Source of the DNA: Corynebacterium sp. P3-F1 | GTDB taxonomy: Bacteria; Actinomycetota; Actinomycetes; Mycobacteriales; Mycobacteriaceae | DNA: 64,000 bases | Assembly (NCBI RefSeq): GCF_030503635.1 | Contig: NZ_CP129965.1 | Location: 2,054,089 to 2,118,088, forward strand | Direction of reading: 5' to 3' | Part shown: piece by piece, positions 52,821 through 60,811 of the stretch | Numbering within the stretch: position 1 is the stretch's first letter | Layout of the letters: each line of letters begins with the position of its first letter | Position numbers and translations under genes: made by a program | The notes under the pieces: model-generated | Seen by the model: the letters and a program-made list of their open reading frames with translations, nothing else | Databases searched by the model: none | Told to the model about the DNA's origin: nothing

Positions 52821-52841
52821 GAAGGAACGAGCTCTCCCCTC

Positions 52842-52847
52842 TACAAT
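52842..52847 (+). promoter_or_regulatory. -10 element of the truncated 52855 gene, leaderless
   Basis: TACAAT ends 7 nt before ATG 52855. The two divergent boxes sit only 21 bp apart. Confidence 0.5.
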
Positions 52848-52854
52848 GACGCAC

Positions 52855-53181
52855 ATGTTCGACCCATCCGAGCCGACCGAATTGGAATTGCTCGCAGCCC
52901 AAAGCGTCCCTCTCGATGAACTGCGAGCACAGGCTAAAAGAACAGCGGCCGAGATGGGCGATCCTTTCCAGGACGTCGCCGGGTTGATCCGAGCCGTCCA
53001 CGCCGAGAAGTTGCTGCAATACGAGATTCAGAACTGTTGTTCCAAGCCATCGCCGACGCCTACGAACAACGCAGCCTCATCATCACCACAAACCTGGCGT
53101 TTTCCCAATGGGGCCAAGTCTTCGGCAACGACGACATGGCAGCCGCCGCAATCGACCGCATCGTCCACCACGGCCGCATGA
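52855..53181 (+). pseudogene. Hypothetical gene truncated by an IS21 remnant
   Basis: The first 57 or so codons (MFDPSEPTELELLAAQSVPLDE ... DVAGLIRAVHAEKLLQ) look like an authentic, mostly helical protein start, with a good promoter. From about 53025 the frame runs out of frame through an istB fragment and the remaining residues (Ser/Thr/Pro-rich) are junk. The native 3' part has been lost. No family recognised. Confidence 0.55.
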
Positions 53182-53231
53182 TCACCTTCACCGGACAGTC
53201 CTACCGCATGGCAAACGCCCTCATGAAATAA
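53025..53231 (+). pseudogene. istB: IS21-family istB 3' fragment
   Basis: Frame ELLFQAIADAYEQRSLIITTNLAFSQWGQVFGNDDMAAAAIDRIVHHGRMITFTGQSYRMANALMK is the C-terminal 65 residues of the IS21 helper ATPase IstB (given here to show the TTNLAFSQWG and DRIVHHG motifs). The 5' three quarters, including the Walker motifs, and all of istA are absent. Confidence 0.85.
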
Positions 53232-53326
53232 CCCAAAACCCCAGCAACGCTCACACGGCCCAAAACCACGCCGAACTGGCCCAAAAATCCGCGCTGAAAT
53301 GGCCTACACCAACTTGACAAAACACA
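53025..53326 (+). mobile_element. IS21-family remnant
   Basis: Holds the istB 3' end plus about 95 bp of IS21-like right end, with repeated GGCCCAAAA-type motifs, finishing in TTGACAAAACACA. The left end is missing and the joint at about 53025 is inside another gene. Confidence 0.7.
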
Positions 53327-53665
53327 GGAAGCACGAGCCTCCGCGATACACGTGATCTGCACGGCGCGAGTGACAACAGCCCACGGATTCCCCGCGTTCC
53401 GCGTCGAGGGGGCGAGCATGACCTCGAACGCCATCGAAGCGACCTCCCAGGCATCCATCCTGTATCTGCGAGCCAGCCGCCGATACCTCACTGCCGTGTA
53501 TCGCATCAGTTCCGCCGCCTCACGATCACCCCGCCAGGCCCCAGGCCCGGCTTCATGCAAGCGGATCAACAGGGCACGTAGTCCCTCGGGGCTCTCGAAT
53601 CCGTGGCTGGCCGGGCCAGCCGGTCCCGCCGTATCGTCGCTGGCAGGGGTGATGTGCTCGTCCAC
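53327..53665 (-). pseudogene. Truncated hypothetical gene, probably from an actinobacterial plasmid or conjugative element
   Basis: From GTG 53665 (GGGAGG 7 nt upstream) about 110 codons look genuine: LRALLIRLHEAGPGAWRGDREAAELM and YTAVRYRRLARRYRMDAWEVASMAFEVML. The frame is cut by the IS21 remnant; residues beyond are read from the IS end. High GC. I recall similar proteins near transfer genes of actinobacterial mobile elements, but am not certain. Confidence 0.5.
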
Positions 53666-53816
53666 GGTGACGCCTCCCAGAAGGGAGGTGCGCCACCAGC
53701 ACCCACGCCAGGACGCGCGCCAGGACGCCGCTGTACCCGCCGCCCGTCAGCAGATGCACCACGTTGCTAGGGGTCAGGGCGGGCGAGGGGAAAGTTGCTC
53801 AGGCGACGGATATGGG

Positions 53817-54641
53817 TTACCCGAGGATGTCGCGGCGCGACAGCGCCCAGGCGGTGATGCCTATGAGGACTGCGGAGAGACCCCAGAGGAGCGCAAGCCC
53901 GGCCCAGTCGAAGCCGTCCGCGAGCGGGGTGTTGTCGAATGCCCAGTGGTAGGGCGAGAGGTTCGATAGCCAGGCGAAGTCTTCGCTGGTGCCTCCGACG
54001 GCATCGAGTCCGTAGCCGAGGACGGCGATCCCGGCTCCGGCTCCGATCGCCCAGGATCGCCGCCCGGTGAGGGCGCCGAACGCGAGAGCGGCGACACCGG
54101 AGAGGAGGCCGAGACTTGTCCAGGCGATCGTTACGGCGAGGAGGTTGGTGGCGGAGAGGTCGAGTTCTGCGGGGGTGTTGATTGCGAGGATCAGCAGGAA
54201 TGCCACCGCGCCGAGGGCGAGCATCTTGACGATGAGTGCCGCTGCACTTTCGAGCGCGTACTGGGCGCGTCCGACCGCGTGCGCGAGGGTGAGTTCGAGT
54301 CGCCCGGTTTCCTCCGTGCCTGCGATGAACGCCGCGCCCCAGGAGACGCTGGCTATTGCGGCGAGCACGAAGCCGAGCAGGCCGAAGAACGTCGCTTGCG
54401 CGTAACCTGCTCCGCTGGCGATCTGGTTGAACCCGAGCGTGCTCACCAGTTCAGCGGGCAGGCTGTCGATCAACTGCGCGAGTTCCGGGGATTGCAGCGA
54501 GGGGAACAACGGCAGGTACATCCCGATCACGGCCGCGATGCCGAGCGACCAGCCGAGTTGCCCGCGCCAGCCGTCGAGCAGGTGCCGGGAGAAGATCGGG
54601 GCGGTGGGTCGGGAAACCGGGGCCAGTGCTGCCGTGGTCAT
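53817..54641 (-). CDS. ABC-2-type exporter permease
   Basis: 274-residue membrane subunit with six transmembrane helices (WSLGIAAVIGMYLPLFPSL; FFGLLGFVLAAIASVSWGAAF; IVKMLALGAVAFLLILAI; LLAVTIAWTSLGLLSGVAALAFGAL; a short one; LLWGLSAVLIGITAWALSRRD). GTEETGRLELTLAHAVGRAQY between TM2 and TM3 is the conserved cytoplasmic loop of this antibiotic-exporter type (tetronasin-like). Its ATG overlaps the stop of the ATPase gene (ATGA), so they are coupled. Confidence 0.88.
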   Translation of the reverse strand: MTTAALAPVSRPTAPIFSRHLLDGWRGQLGWSLGIAAVIGMYLPLFPSLQSPELAQLIDSLPAELVSTLGFNQIASGAGYAQATFFGLLGFVLAAIASVSWGAAFIAGTEETGRLELTLAHAVGRAQYALESAAALIVKMLALGAVAFLLILAINTPAELDLSATNLLAVTIAWTSLGLLSGVAALAFGALTGRRSWAIGAGAGIAVLGYGLDAVGGTSEDFAWLSNLSPYHWAFDNTPLADGFDWAGLALLWGLSAVLIGITAWALSRRDILG

Positions 54642-55564
54642 CTGGTGCCGTTCGTTCGCGCGTAGAGGTCGAGGATCGACTCTTCGAGGTCGGGTTCTTC
54701 GATGGTCAGGTCGCGCACGGTGAACTGCGCGAGGGCTTTCACGACCGTGTCGGCCTCGCCTCGGATGGTGGCCTTGAGCCTCACGAGATCGCCCGAGGCG
54801 GTCGCTTCCGCGTCGAGGTCATCCAGTATCGGCAACGTGGCGAGCGCCGCCCGTGCCGCGTCGGCGGTGGTGTCTGCGAGCACGGCGCTCAGCCGGGCGA
54901 CGCGGGAGAGTCTCAGCGAGGACACGTCGCCCTGGGCGACGATCCTGCCGCCGGCGAGAACCGCCACATCATCTGCGGAGTGCTGTATCTCGGTCAGGAT
55001 GTGCGAACTGAGTAGAACCGACTGCCCGGCTTCGCGTGCCTCGCGCACCATCGCCAGGAACTCGCGCTGCACCAACGGATCGAGGCCGCTGGTCGGCTCA
55101 TCGAGAATTATCAACTCCGGCCGATGCATGAACGCTTGGATCAGGCCCAGCTTCTGCCGGTTCCCTTTCGACAACGCCCTCACAGGACGGTTCAGGTCAA
55201 GACCCAGACGCTCTGCCAGGCCCTCGATCGTGCCCGGCTCGACCGGACCGCTGATCTGAGCCAGGTGATGCAAGAGCGTGCCGCCACGGATGCGCTCGGA
55301 CAGCTTCAGCTCGCCCGGCAGGTAGCCGATACGACGACGCAGCGCCGTACCGGAACGGCGCGGCACGGAACCGAGCACGCTCAACTCCCCAGCGGTCGGG
55401 CGGATGATGTCCACCAGCATCCGCAACACCGTCGTCTTGCCCGCACCGTTCGGACCGATCAACCCGAACACCGAACCCCGTTCGACGCGCAGGCCGATCC
55501 CATCGACGGCGAGGTGCTTGCCGTACTTCTTCTGCAACTCGCGTGTCTCAATGACGGCGGTCAT
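54638..55564 (-). CDS. ABC exporter ATPase subunit
   Basis: 308 residues. Walker A GPNGAGKTT (about 37-45), Q-loop IGYLPGELKLSE, signature written ALSKGNRQKLGLIQAF (LSKGN variant), Walker B LIILDEPTSGLDPL and H-loop LLSSHILTEIQ. C-terminal extension of about 90 residues (VARLSAVLADTTADAARAALATLP...) is usual in DrrA/NatA-like drug exporters. The gene overlaps tetR (ATGA) upstream and the permease downstream. Likely confers export of a toxic compound. Confidence 0.92.
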   Translation of the reverse strand: MTAVIETRELQKKYGKHLAVDGIGLRVERGSVFGLIGPNGAGKTTVLRMLVDIIRPTAGELSVLGSVPRRSGTALRRRIGYLPGELKLSERIRGGTLLHHLAQISGPVEPGTIEGLAERLGLDLNRPVRALSKGNRQKLGLIQAFMHRPELIILDEPTSGLDPLVQREFLAMVREAREAGQSVLLSSHILTEIQHSADDVAVLAGGRIVAQGDVSSLRLSRVARLSAVLADTTADAARAALATLPILDDLDAEATASGDLVRLKATIRGEADTVVKALAQFTVRDLTIEEPDLEESILDLYARTNGTR

Positions 55565-56232
55565 GCGCCATCCCTTCCGTCGTTCGACTCGGCGTCGCTC
55601 TGCCCTGCGAGGGCGCTTCGAGCCGCTTCAAGCAGCCCCGTATCGGCATAGAGGCCCTCGGTGAAAATTTCGAGAGTCGGGAGCGTGAGCCGTGCCGCCC
55701 CCTCAGCCGAGAACGGGTCAGCCCCCAAGACCTGCGCGAAGCGATCACGCACCAAGAACTGCGCGACCCCGAACACGGTGACCAGCATCGCGGTCGCCTC
55801 GGGATCAGATGCAGGCCTGATCGAACCAGACTCGCGCCCCTCGGCCAAGTTCTGCCGGGTGCTCGCCACCAGCCGGGCGAGCAGTTCGTCACCGGCCTTA
55901 CCCGGTTCGATCAGCAGGCGGGCGAGGTAGTTGAACATCGGGCCCGCGCTCGAGGCTTCGGCCAGAAGCGCTTGCACCAGGTTCGGGGAGGGAGTCTCCG
56001 CTGAGGCGAATCGCTCATCGAGCAGTTTGGCGATCACATGCTCATCGCAGACGCGCTTCAACTCGTCCTTCGACCCGTAGTGATGGATCACCAGTCCAGG
56101 ACTGACCCCGGCAGCCTCCGCGATTGCCTTCACGCTCGTCTTGTCGAACCCCCGTTCCGCGAACAACTCGATCGCCGCATCACGGAGACGGGCACGCCCG
56201 GTCAGATCGGAAGACTCAGAAACTGAATTCAT
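55561..56232 (-). CDS. TetR-family repressor of the ABC exporter
   Basis: 223 residues from ATG 56232 (MNSVSESSDLTGRARLRDAAIELFAERGFDKTSVKAIAEAAGVSPGLVIHHYGSKDELKRV), a typical TetR N-terminal HTH. The C-terminal ligand domain includes SAGPMFNYLARLLIEPGKAGDELLARLV. First gene of a three-gene operon with the exporter, each pair overlapping by ATGA, so it probably represses its own operon. The start is decided by a textbook promoter whose -10 ends 7 nt upstream; an in-frame ATG at 56241 would lie in the -10 box. Confidence 0.9.
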   Translation of the reverse strand: MNSVSESSDLTGRARLRDAAIELFAERGFDKTSVKAIAEAAGVSPGLVIHHYGSKDELKRVCDEHVIAKLLDERFASAETPSPNLVQALLAEASSAGPMFNYLARLLIEPGKAGDELLARLVASTRQNLAEGRESGSIRPASDPEATAMLVTVFGVAQFLVRDRFAQVLGADPFSAEGAARLTLPTLEIFTEGLYADTGLLEAARSALAGQSDAESNDGRDGA

Positions 56233-56239
56233 GTTTAGC

Positions 56240-56268
56240 ATCCTATATGTTAATTTAGTAACCGTCAA
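56240..56268 (-). promoter_or_regulatory. Promoter of the tetR-ABC operon with putative TetR operator
   Basis: TTGACG (56263-56268) and TAGGAT (56240-56245) with exactly 17 bp between them, and 7 nt to ATG 56232, so leaderless. The spacer holds the partial dyad GTTACTAAATTAAC (56249-56262), a candidate operator. Confidence 0.65.
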
Positions 56269-56334
56269 GACCACACCCCCCACCTGAAGTGTCCTGGGTT
56301 TAGTTCCGATCATTTCTAGAGAAGGATTGGAATC

Positions 56335-56652
56335 ATGCCAAGGAAATACAGTGACGAGTTCAAGGCCAAGGCAGTGCGTTTGGCTGAGGACCTCGTTGAG
56401 CTCGAAGGGTGTTCGAAATGGGGTGCAGCCGTAGAGATCGGTGAAAAGCTCGGCATTCCAGCGCACACGCTCAACGATTGGTTGAAGCCGAATATGGTCT
56501 CGTCCGATGTTGAGATTGGCGCCGGCGAGTCAACGGCTGACGAACTGAAGCGGTTGCGGAAAGAGATTAAGGAGCTACGCAGGGCGAATGAGATCTGGAA
56601 AACCGCGTCGGCTTTTTTCGCGGCGGAACTCGACCGTCCCACCAGAAGATGA
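56335..56652 (+). CDS. IS3-family transposase OrfA
   Basis: 105 residues: HTH_Tnp_1 domain MPRKYSDEFKAKAVRLAEDL with GCSKWGAAVEIGEKLGIPAHTLNDWLKPN, then a leucine-zipper-like helix DELKRLRKEIKELRRANEIWKTASAFF. Binds IS ends. ATG preceded by GAAGGATTGG. Its TGA overlaps the orfB ATG. Confidence 0.93.
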   Translation: MPRKYSDEFKAKAVRLAEDLVELEGCSKWGAAVEIGEKLGIPAHTLNDWLKPNMVSSDVEIGAGESTADELKRLRKEIKELRRANEIWKTASAFFAAELDRPTRR

Positions 56653-57560
56653 TCGAATACATCGATGCGTATCGCGATCGCTTCGGGGTCGAGGCTATCT
56701 GTCGCACATTGAAAGAGACAGAATGTGGGTTCATCACCTCTCGCGGCTACCGAGCAGCGAAAACACGAGCGCCGTCGGCGAGGAGTTTGTCAGATGCGCT
56801 GCTTATTCCTGAATTGGTGAGGGTCTATGAGGACAACTTCAGCGTCTACGGGATACGCAAGATGTGGAAGGCTATGCAGCGCGCTGGCTGGGATATCGGC
56901 CGTGATCAGACCGCGCGGTTGATGAAACAAGCCGGCATACAAGGCCGCAGGCGGGGCCGCACACCGATTACGACACTTCGGGCTAACGTGCCGGATTGTC
57001 GTCCTGATCTGGTCAACCGTGATTTCACGGCCTCGGCTCCGAACCGGTTGTGGGTCGCTGACATCACCTATGTGCGCACCCTGTCTGGTTTTGCTTACAC
57101 CGCGTTAATCACTGATGCGTACTCCCGAAAGATTGTCGGTGTCGCCACTCGAGCGAGCATGCGTACCGATGAACTGCCGCTGGAGGTCTTTAAGCACGCG
57201 TTGTATCACGCTGGTGATCTTCGTTTAGAAGGGCTTGTCCACCACAGTGATCGTGGCTCGCAGTATGTGTCGATCCGCTACGGTGAGGCACTCGCTCACG
57301 CTGGGATCGATCCGTCCGTTGGCACTGTCGGTGACTCCTACGACAACGCGTTGGCTGAAACGGTCAACGGCCTCTACAAAACGGAGTTGATTTATCCCCA
57401 CCGGCCGTGGACGTCAGTTGGGGAGGTCGAGATCGCGACCCTTCGTTGGGTGTACTGGTGGAACAACCAGAGGCTCCACGAATCCCTCGGATATATCACT
57501 CCACAGGAGATGGAGTACGCCTACTATCAACAATCAGACGTTCAGTCGCTGGGCGTTTAG
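56649..57560 (+). CDS. IS3-family transposase OrfB (integrase core)
   Basis: 303 residues. N-terminal IS3 helix region (YGIRKMWKAMQRAGWDIGRDQTARLMKQAGIQG), then an rve DDE core: WVADITYVRT (first Asp), HHSDRGSQYVS (second Asp) and GDSYDNALAETVNGLYKTELI (Glu). Intact catalytic triad and full length, so probably active. Overlaps orfA by ATGA in the -1 frame, allowing coupling or frameshifting. Confidence 0.94.
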   Translation: MIEYIDAYRDRFGVEAICRTLKETECGFITSRGYRAAKTRAPSARSLSDALLIPELVRVYEDNFSVYGIRKMWKAMQRAGWDIGRDQTARLMKQAGIQGRRRGRTPITTLRANVPDCRPDLVNRDFTASAPNRLWVADITYVRTLSGFAYTALITDAYSRKIVGVATRASMRTDELPLEVFKHALYHAGDLRLEGLVHHSDRGSQYVSIRYGEALAHAGIDPSVGTVGDSYDNALAETVNGLYKTELIYPHRPWTSVGEVEIATLRWVYWWNNQRLHESLGYITPQEMEYAYYQQSDVQSLGV

Positions 57561-57588
57561 TAAGCGGAACGGAACCCAGGACGCTTCA

Positions 57589-57949
57589 ATACCCACCACA
57601 CCGTTACTAAACACGAGGTCTAAACACATTGCCCGGGCCATTTTGATTGAATCTCATTAGCCCCGGCCAGAACACTGGAATATTACTGGCAGGAGCTACT
57701 TCCTTGAGCCGGACCCATGTTGCTGGAAACCTGCCAGTGCGGCCTCCGGGCAATTTTCAGACACTGATTGCCGTTCGGAGCTTCGTAAGGGGAGGGGGTT
57801 TCCCGGCCGATGGATCGGAAGGATTGGATGAGATGCCGGGACGACCCCGTGGGGCCGGACGGCAACTGGGACAAGTATTAGCGTAGCTGGAGATGAATGC
57901 ATGGCTTAAGCTCAATATAAATCTTCGTTAAAGAGGTTCGAAGGGATTT
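57589..57949. other. Gene-free stretch right of the IS3 element
   Basis: 361 bp without a convincing gene. It contains a copy of GTTACTAAA (57603-57611) also present in the tetR promoter on the other side of the IS, and a G-rich tract at about 57787-57800. Probably mobile-element debris. Confidence 0.4.
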
Positions 57950-57964
57950 GTGAGGAGATATGCG

Positions 57965-59269
57965 GTGTCTTTCAGTGACATAAGGCCAGAGTTCAATGTG
58001 ATCACGGACGAAGAGCTGAAATCGAAATTCCAGGAGGGGCTTCCTGTCTATTTCGACACAAACGTGATTCGCGACCTGTGGAGATTGCACTCTGCACCCA
58101 GGAAGAGCGTAATGGAGCTCATTGGCGACCTGAGTGAACGTGTATACCTACCTTTTCAGACACAGGTTGAACTAAAGTCGCAAGCTTTTAGAACGAGTTT
58201 GCTGAATGCGATTCCCCGCCCGAGTACGAACAAGATTGAGGGGTTGATCAGCTCGGCGAGGTCCAAGTTGGAAGAGGAGATCGGGTTCATTCGGCCTTTG
58301 CCCGGTGCAATTGGCGGTAGTGAAGAGGACGTGGCGCAAATCTTGGATGAGGTTGCGGAAAAGTTTGGGGCTTTTCTGGATTGGTTTAACGATGTCGACG
58401 GCCGAGTGCGGCAGCTCCTGGGTGCGCCGATAGACGTCGGAGCAATACGGTCAGGCGCGAGAAATCATGACCTCTTAGACGAGCTTGGCGAAACTTTCCA
58501 AACTGATCATTTCATGTCGGAGCCGGCACCGTCGACGAGGGACGCGTGGACGGTGGAATACGACCAGCGCATAAACAAAGATGAGCCTGTTGGGCCGGGA
58601 TTAACCGATGTAGGTAAAGCAACAGTAGAAAAGTCTGCTGGCGATTATTACATGTGGCAGGAAATGCTCAATCACTGCGTGGAGAATGGATTCTCTAAAG
58701 GATTCTTCTTTGTAACGCAGGAAAAGAAGAAAGATTTGTGGGAACAGAAGCAGGATGACGAGGCCGTTCGCCGGATTGATCCCAGAATTCAGAAGGAGTC
58801 AATTGATACCACCGGAGGCCCAATGATCGTTATTGACCTAGAACATTTTCTGCGGTTAGCGGCGCCTCAAGAATCTGCGGACATGTATTCGTCAATCGCG
58901 CGAGATGCGGTTTCCGAATCGGATGAATGGACCTATGAGGCATACTCGAGTCTTCTTAACCTTCTTGCAGAACGGGGTAGAACAGTTCAACAAGAGGTAA
59001 TCATGGAGGCCGCCAAACGTGGTGGCTACATTACCAGAGAAGAGATTGGGAACATCCTGGGTTGGGAGGATGGCGCTAAGAATTACCTGACCCGATTCAG
59101 GATGCCTGCCGATAGCGTAAAGAATATTCTGGTAGACATGAAGCTTCTTCCGGACTCTGCCTCCGACCCCTTAGTGGCGGTTTACCGGGGTCCCGGAGAG
59201 GCGGTCGGGTACAGAGTTCCTCCTGAATTCTCAGATTTTTGTGAGACTTCGGAGAGTGTCGCTGGCTGA
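57965..59269 (+). CDS. PIN_8-like (DUF4935) ribonuclease-domain protein
   Basis: 434 residues from GTG 57965, which has GAGGAG 8-13 nt upstream (GTG 57950 is the alternative). The N-terminal half resembles PIN_8: VYFDTNVIRDLWRLHS (first Asp), VYLPFQTQVELKSQ (Glu), later GPGLTDVGKATVEKSAGDYYMWQEML (Asp region) and GFFFVTQEKKKDLW. The C-terminal part (EWTYEAYSSLLNLLAERG, VIMEAAKRGGYITREEIGNILGWE) looks like a winged-helix or substrate module. Such proteins occur singly in defence islands and are suspected RNases. The gene is clearly AT-richer than the backbone, so it was acquired. Confidence 0.7.
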   Translation: MSFSDIRPEFNVITDEELKSKFQEGLPVYFDTNVIRDLWRLHSAPRKSVMELIGDLSERVYLPFQTQVELKSQAFRTSLLNAIPRPSTNKIEGLISSARSKLEEEIGFIRPLPGAIGGSEEDVAQILDEVAEKFGAFLDWFNDVDGRVRQLLGAPIDVGAIRSGARNHDLLDELGETFQTDHFMSEPAPSTRDAWTVEYDQRINKDEPVGPGLTDVGKATVEKSAGDYYMWQEMLNHCVENGFSKGFFFVTQEKKKDLWEQKQDDEAVRRIDPRIQKESIDTTGGPMIVIDLEHFLRLAAPQESADMYSSIARDAVSESDEWTYEAYSSLLNLLAERGRTVQQEVIMEAAKRGGYITREEIGNILGWEDGAKNYLTRFRMPADSVKNILVDMKLLPDSASDPLVAVYRGPGEAVGYRVPPEFSDFCETSESVAG

Positions 59270-59349
59270 CGTGACCTGTCGGTGAAATCGACCAACCGCC
59301 CGCAGGGCGCACGGCCTGAAGTTGCATGGATGAACGACGTGTATCGACA

Positions 59350-60143
59350 TCTCTGCACGGGTCGCACATTACTGGGTTTCCCGCGAGGCAGGCGAGGATA
59401 AGCCGTGGTTGGTGTTCCTGCACGCCATATTTGCCGCCTGCTTTCTCTTCACGACTCAACTGGAGTACCACCTCGCAGGCCTATGCAATTTGATCGCCAG
59501 GGATGCTCTTGCGCACAACGACTCGCGCCCCTACGAACTAGAGGCAGTGAGCGTGCTCCGGGTCGCTGCGAAACTCGCCGCGATCCTTGACGCTGAGAGC
59601 GTCGATTCGCCAATCCTGATCGGCCAGTTCTTCGACGGCATTGTTGACCAGAGGCTCATGCAGCTGAGCCCTTCGTTGAATAGCGGCTTCCTCAACGATA
59701 GCTCGGCGGCAAACAGACGGGATTTTTGGCTTGCGGTTGCACTCTTCGAGCTGCCTCGAACTGGTCCGCTCCTACGCCTGCGTTCCATCAAGGGCGTCCT
59801 CGAGAATGCGCCGGAAGGAACCTCGTAAACACCTGACGGCCAGGTAGTCACCCGTGAGATGTTGCAAGAATACTCCCGCAATAAGAACTTCAATCTAGCC
59901 AAACGCACTTTCGCCGCGATCTTGGAAGCAGTCGCCCTCGACTTGCCCTACAGAATTACCAGCCCAACGCTGCTCATCGTCGGCGAGTGCGACACCACCA
60001 GGGGAGCGAAGCGCTTCAGCCGTCGCTGGGCCGAAACCGACGGCCTGTCGCTGGCGTGGGTGCCGGAGGCTGCACACAACACCAACGTGGACAACCCCGA
60101 GGCGGTGAATAGGTTGATTTCCAGCTTGTCAACGGGCGTATGA
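59350..60143 (+). pseudogene. Decayed alpha/beta-hydrolase gene
   Basis: Two reading frames together cover a typical alpha/beta hydrolase: SARVAHYWVSREAGEDKPWLVFLHAI, then ARDALAHNDSRPYE (the DxPAHG region), ESVDSPILIGQFFDG where the nucleophile-elbow GxSxG has become GQFFD, a stop near 59826, and, in another frame, LPYRITSPTLLIVGECDTTRGAKRF and VPEAAHNTNVDNPEAVNRLI with the acid and His. A stop codon, a frameshift and loss of Ser show it is dead. No intact start is visible. Confidence 0.7.
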
Positions 60144-60154
60144 AACCCCTGGAT

Positions 60155-60805
60155 TTATTGGGCTTTATCCTGGACTTGGCCATCCTCTACATCATCGTCA
60201 GAAGGCGCAGGGCCCAGTTGATTCTGTGATCCTTCGCGGCCAGTCTCCTCGTCGTTGATGAGTTGGCGATTATCGGGTTCTACCTTGAGGATGTGGCCAT
60301 CGATCTTCTCCAAAAAGCGTTTCCGTTCTTCCTCTTTATCCGGAAACGCTAGCCCGTTCTTTCGCATAGTTCGGTTGACCACTACATGTATTAAACCGAA
60401 AGACAGAGCTGCGACGATGGTCAGTATTACGAGATAGAGAAGACTTGCATACCATCCATGAAGGTGGTCGAGCCAGACTGCAGCAAGAAGGCTTCCGGAA
60501 ATTACTGGAATGGCCACAAGGCCGACAAGTTGAACACGTTTTGTCCAGCCGGCAGCAACCGCCCAGTCCGCGCGGGACCTTATATCCGTGTAGCGCTCTA
60601 CATAGCGGTCGATGAGCTGCGGCTCGTTCTTGCTTGGATCCCAGCTTCGATCACGCTCGGGCAGTCTCTCGCCTAGGTCCTCGAGCGCTTTGAGCTTGTC
60701 CGAAAGCGCTTTCGGCGACATCTGGTTGTAAGCGGCCAGAGCGAGGGTTATGAAGCCAAACAAGATAGTAATTAGCTGCGCTGCAGAAATAGTAAAGAAT
60801 CCCAT
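60155..60805 (-). CDS. Hypothetical membrane protein
   Basis: 216 residues from ATG 60805. TM1 at about 4-25 (FTISAAQLITILFGFITLALAAY), a soluble helical region (SDKLKALEDLGERLPERDRSWDPSKN), TM2 and TM3 (VQLVGLVAIPVISGSLLAAVWL and WYASLLYLVILTIVAALSFGLIHVV) and an acidic cytoplasmic tail (DEETGREGSQNQLGPAPSDDD). Layout similar to SLATT-type small membrane proteins of conflict systems, but that is only an impression. AT-richer than backbone. Confidence 0.6.
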   Translation of the reverse strand: MGFFTISAAQLITILFGFITLALAAYNQMSPKALSDKLKALEDLGERLPERDRSWDPSKNEPQLIDRYVERYTDIRSRADWAVAAGWTKRVQLVGLVAIPVISGSLLAAVWLDHLHGWYASLLYLVILTIVAALSFGLIHVVVNRTMRKNGLAFPDKEEERKRFLEKIDGHILKVEPDNRQLINDEETGREGSQNQLGPAPSDDDVEDGQVQDKAQ

Positions 60806-60811
60806 ATGCGA

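Larger units (their letters stand above)
56285..57588 (+). mobile_element. Complete IS3-family element
   Basis: 1304 bp with 24-bp imperfect terminal inverted repeats (21/24): TGAAGTGTCCTGGG... at the left (56285-56308) and, reversed, TGAAGCGTCCTGGG... at the right (57565-57588), with TG...CA ends. Carries orfA and orfB. No direct repeat of the target is seen (ACC before, ATA after), so it may have moved by recombination. It ends 17 bp from the tetR -35 box. Confidence 0.92.

Noticed and set aside
45517..53326. attL/attR repeat of the tRNA-Arg 3' end flanking the recombinase block
   Set aside because: By eye I could not find a second copy of the tRNA 3' end to the right; a computed repeat search is needed.
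56282..57591. 3-bp target duplication of the IS3 element
   Set aside because: Flanks read ACC on the left and ATA on the right, so no duplication.
57647..57886. Short plus-strand frame ending PRGAGRQLGQVLA as a transposase or resolvase end
   Set aside because: Too short and without a recognisable motif; left as unassigned debris.
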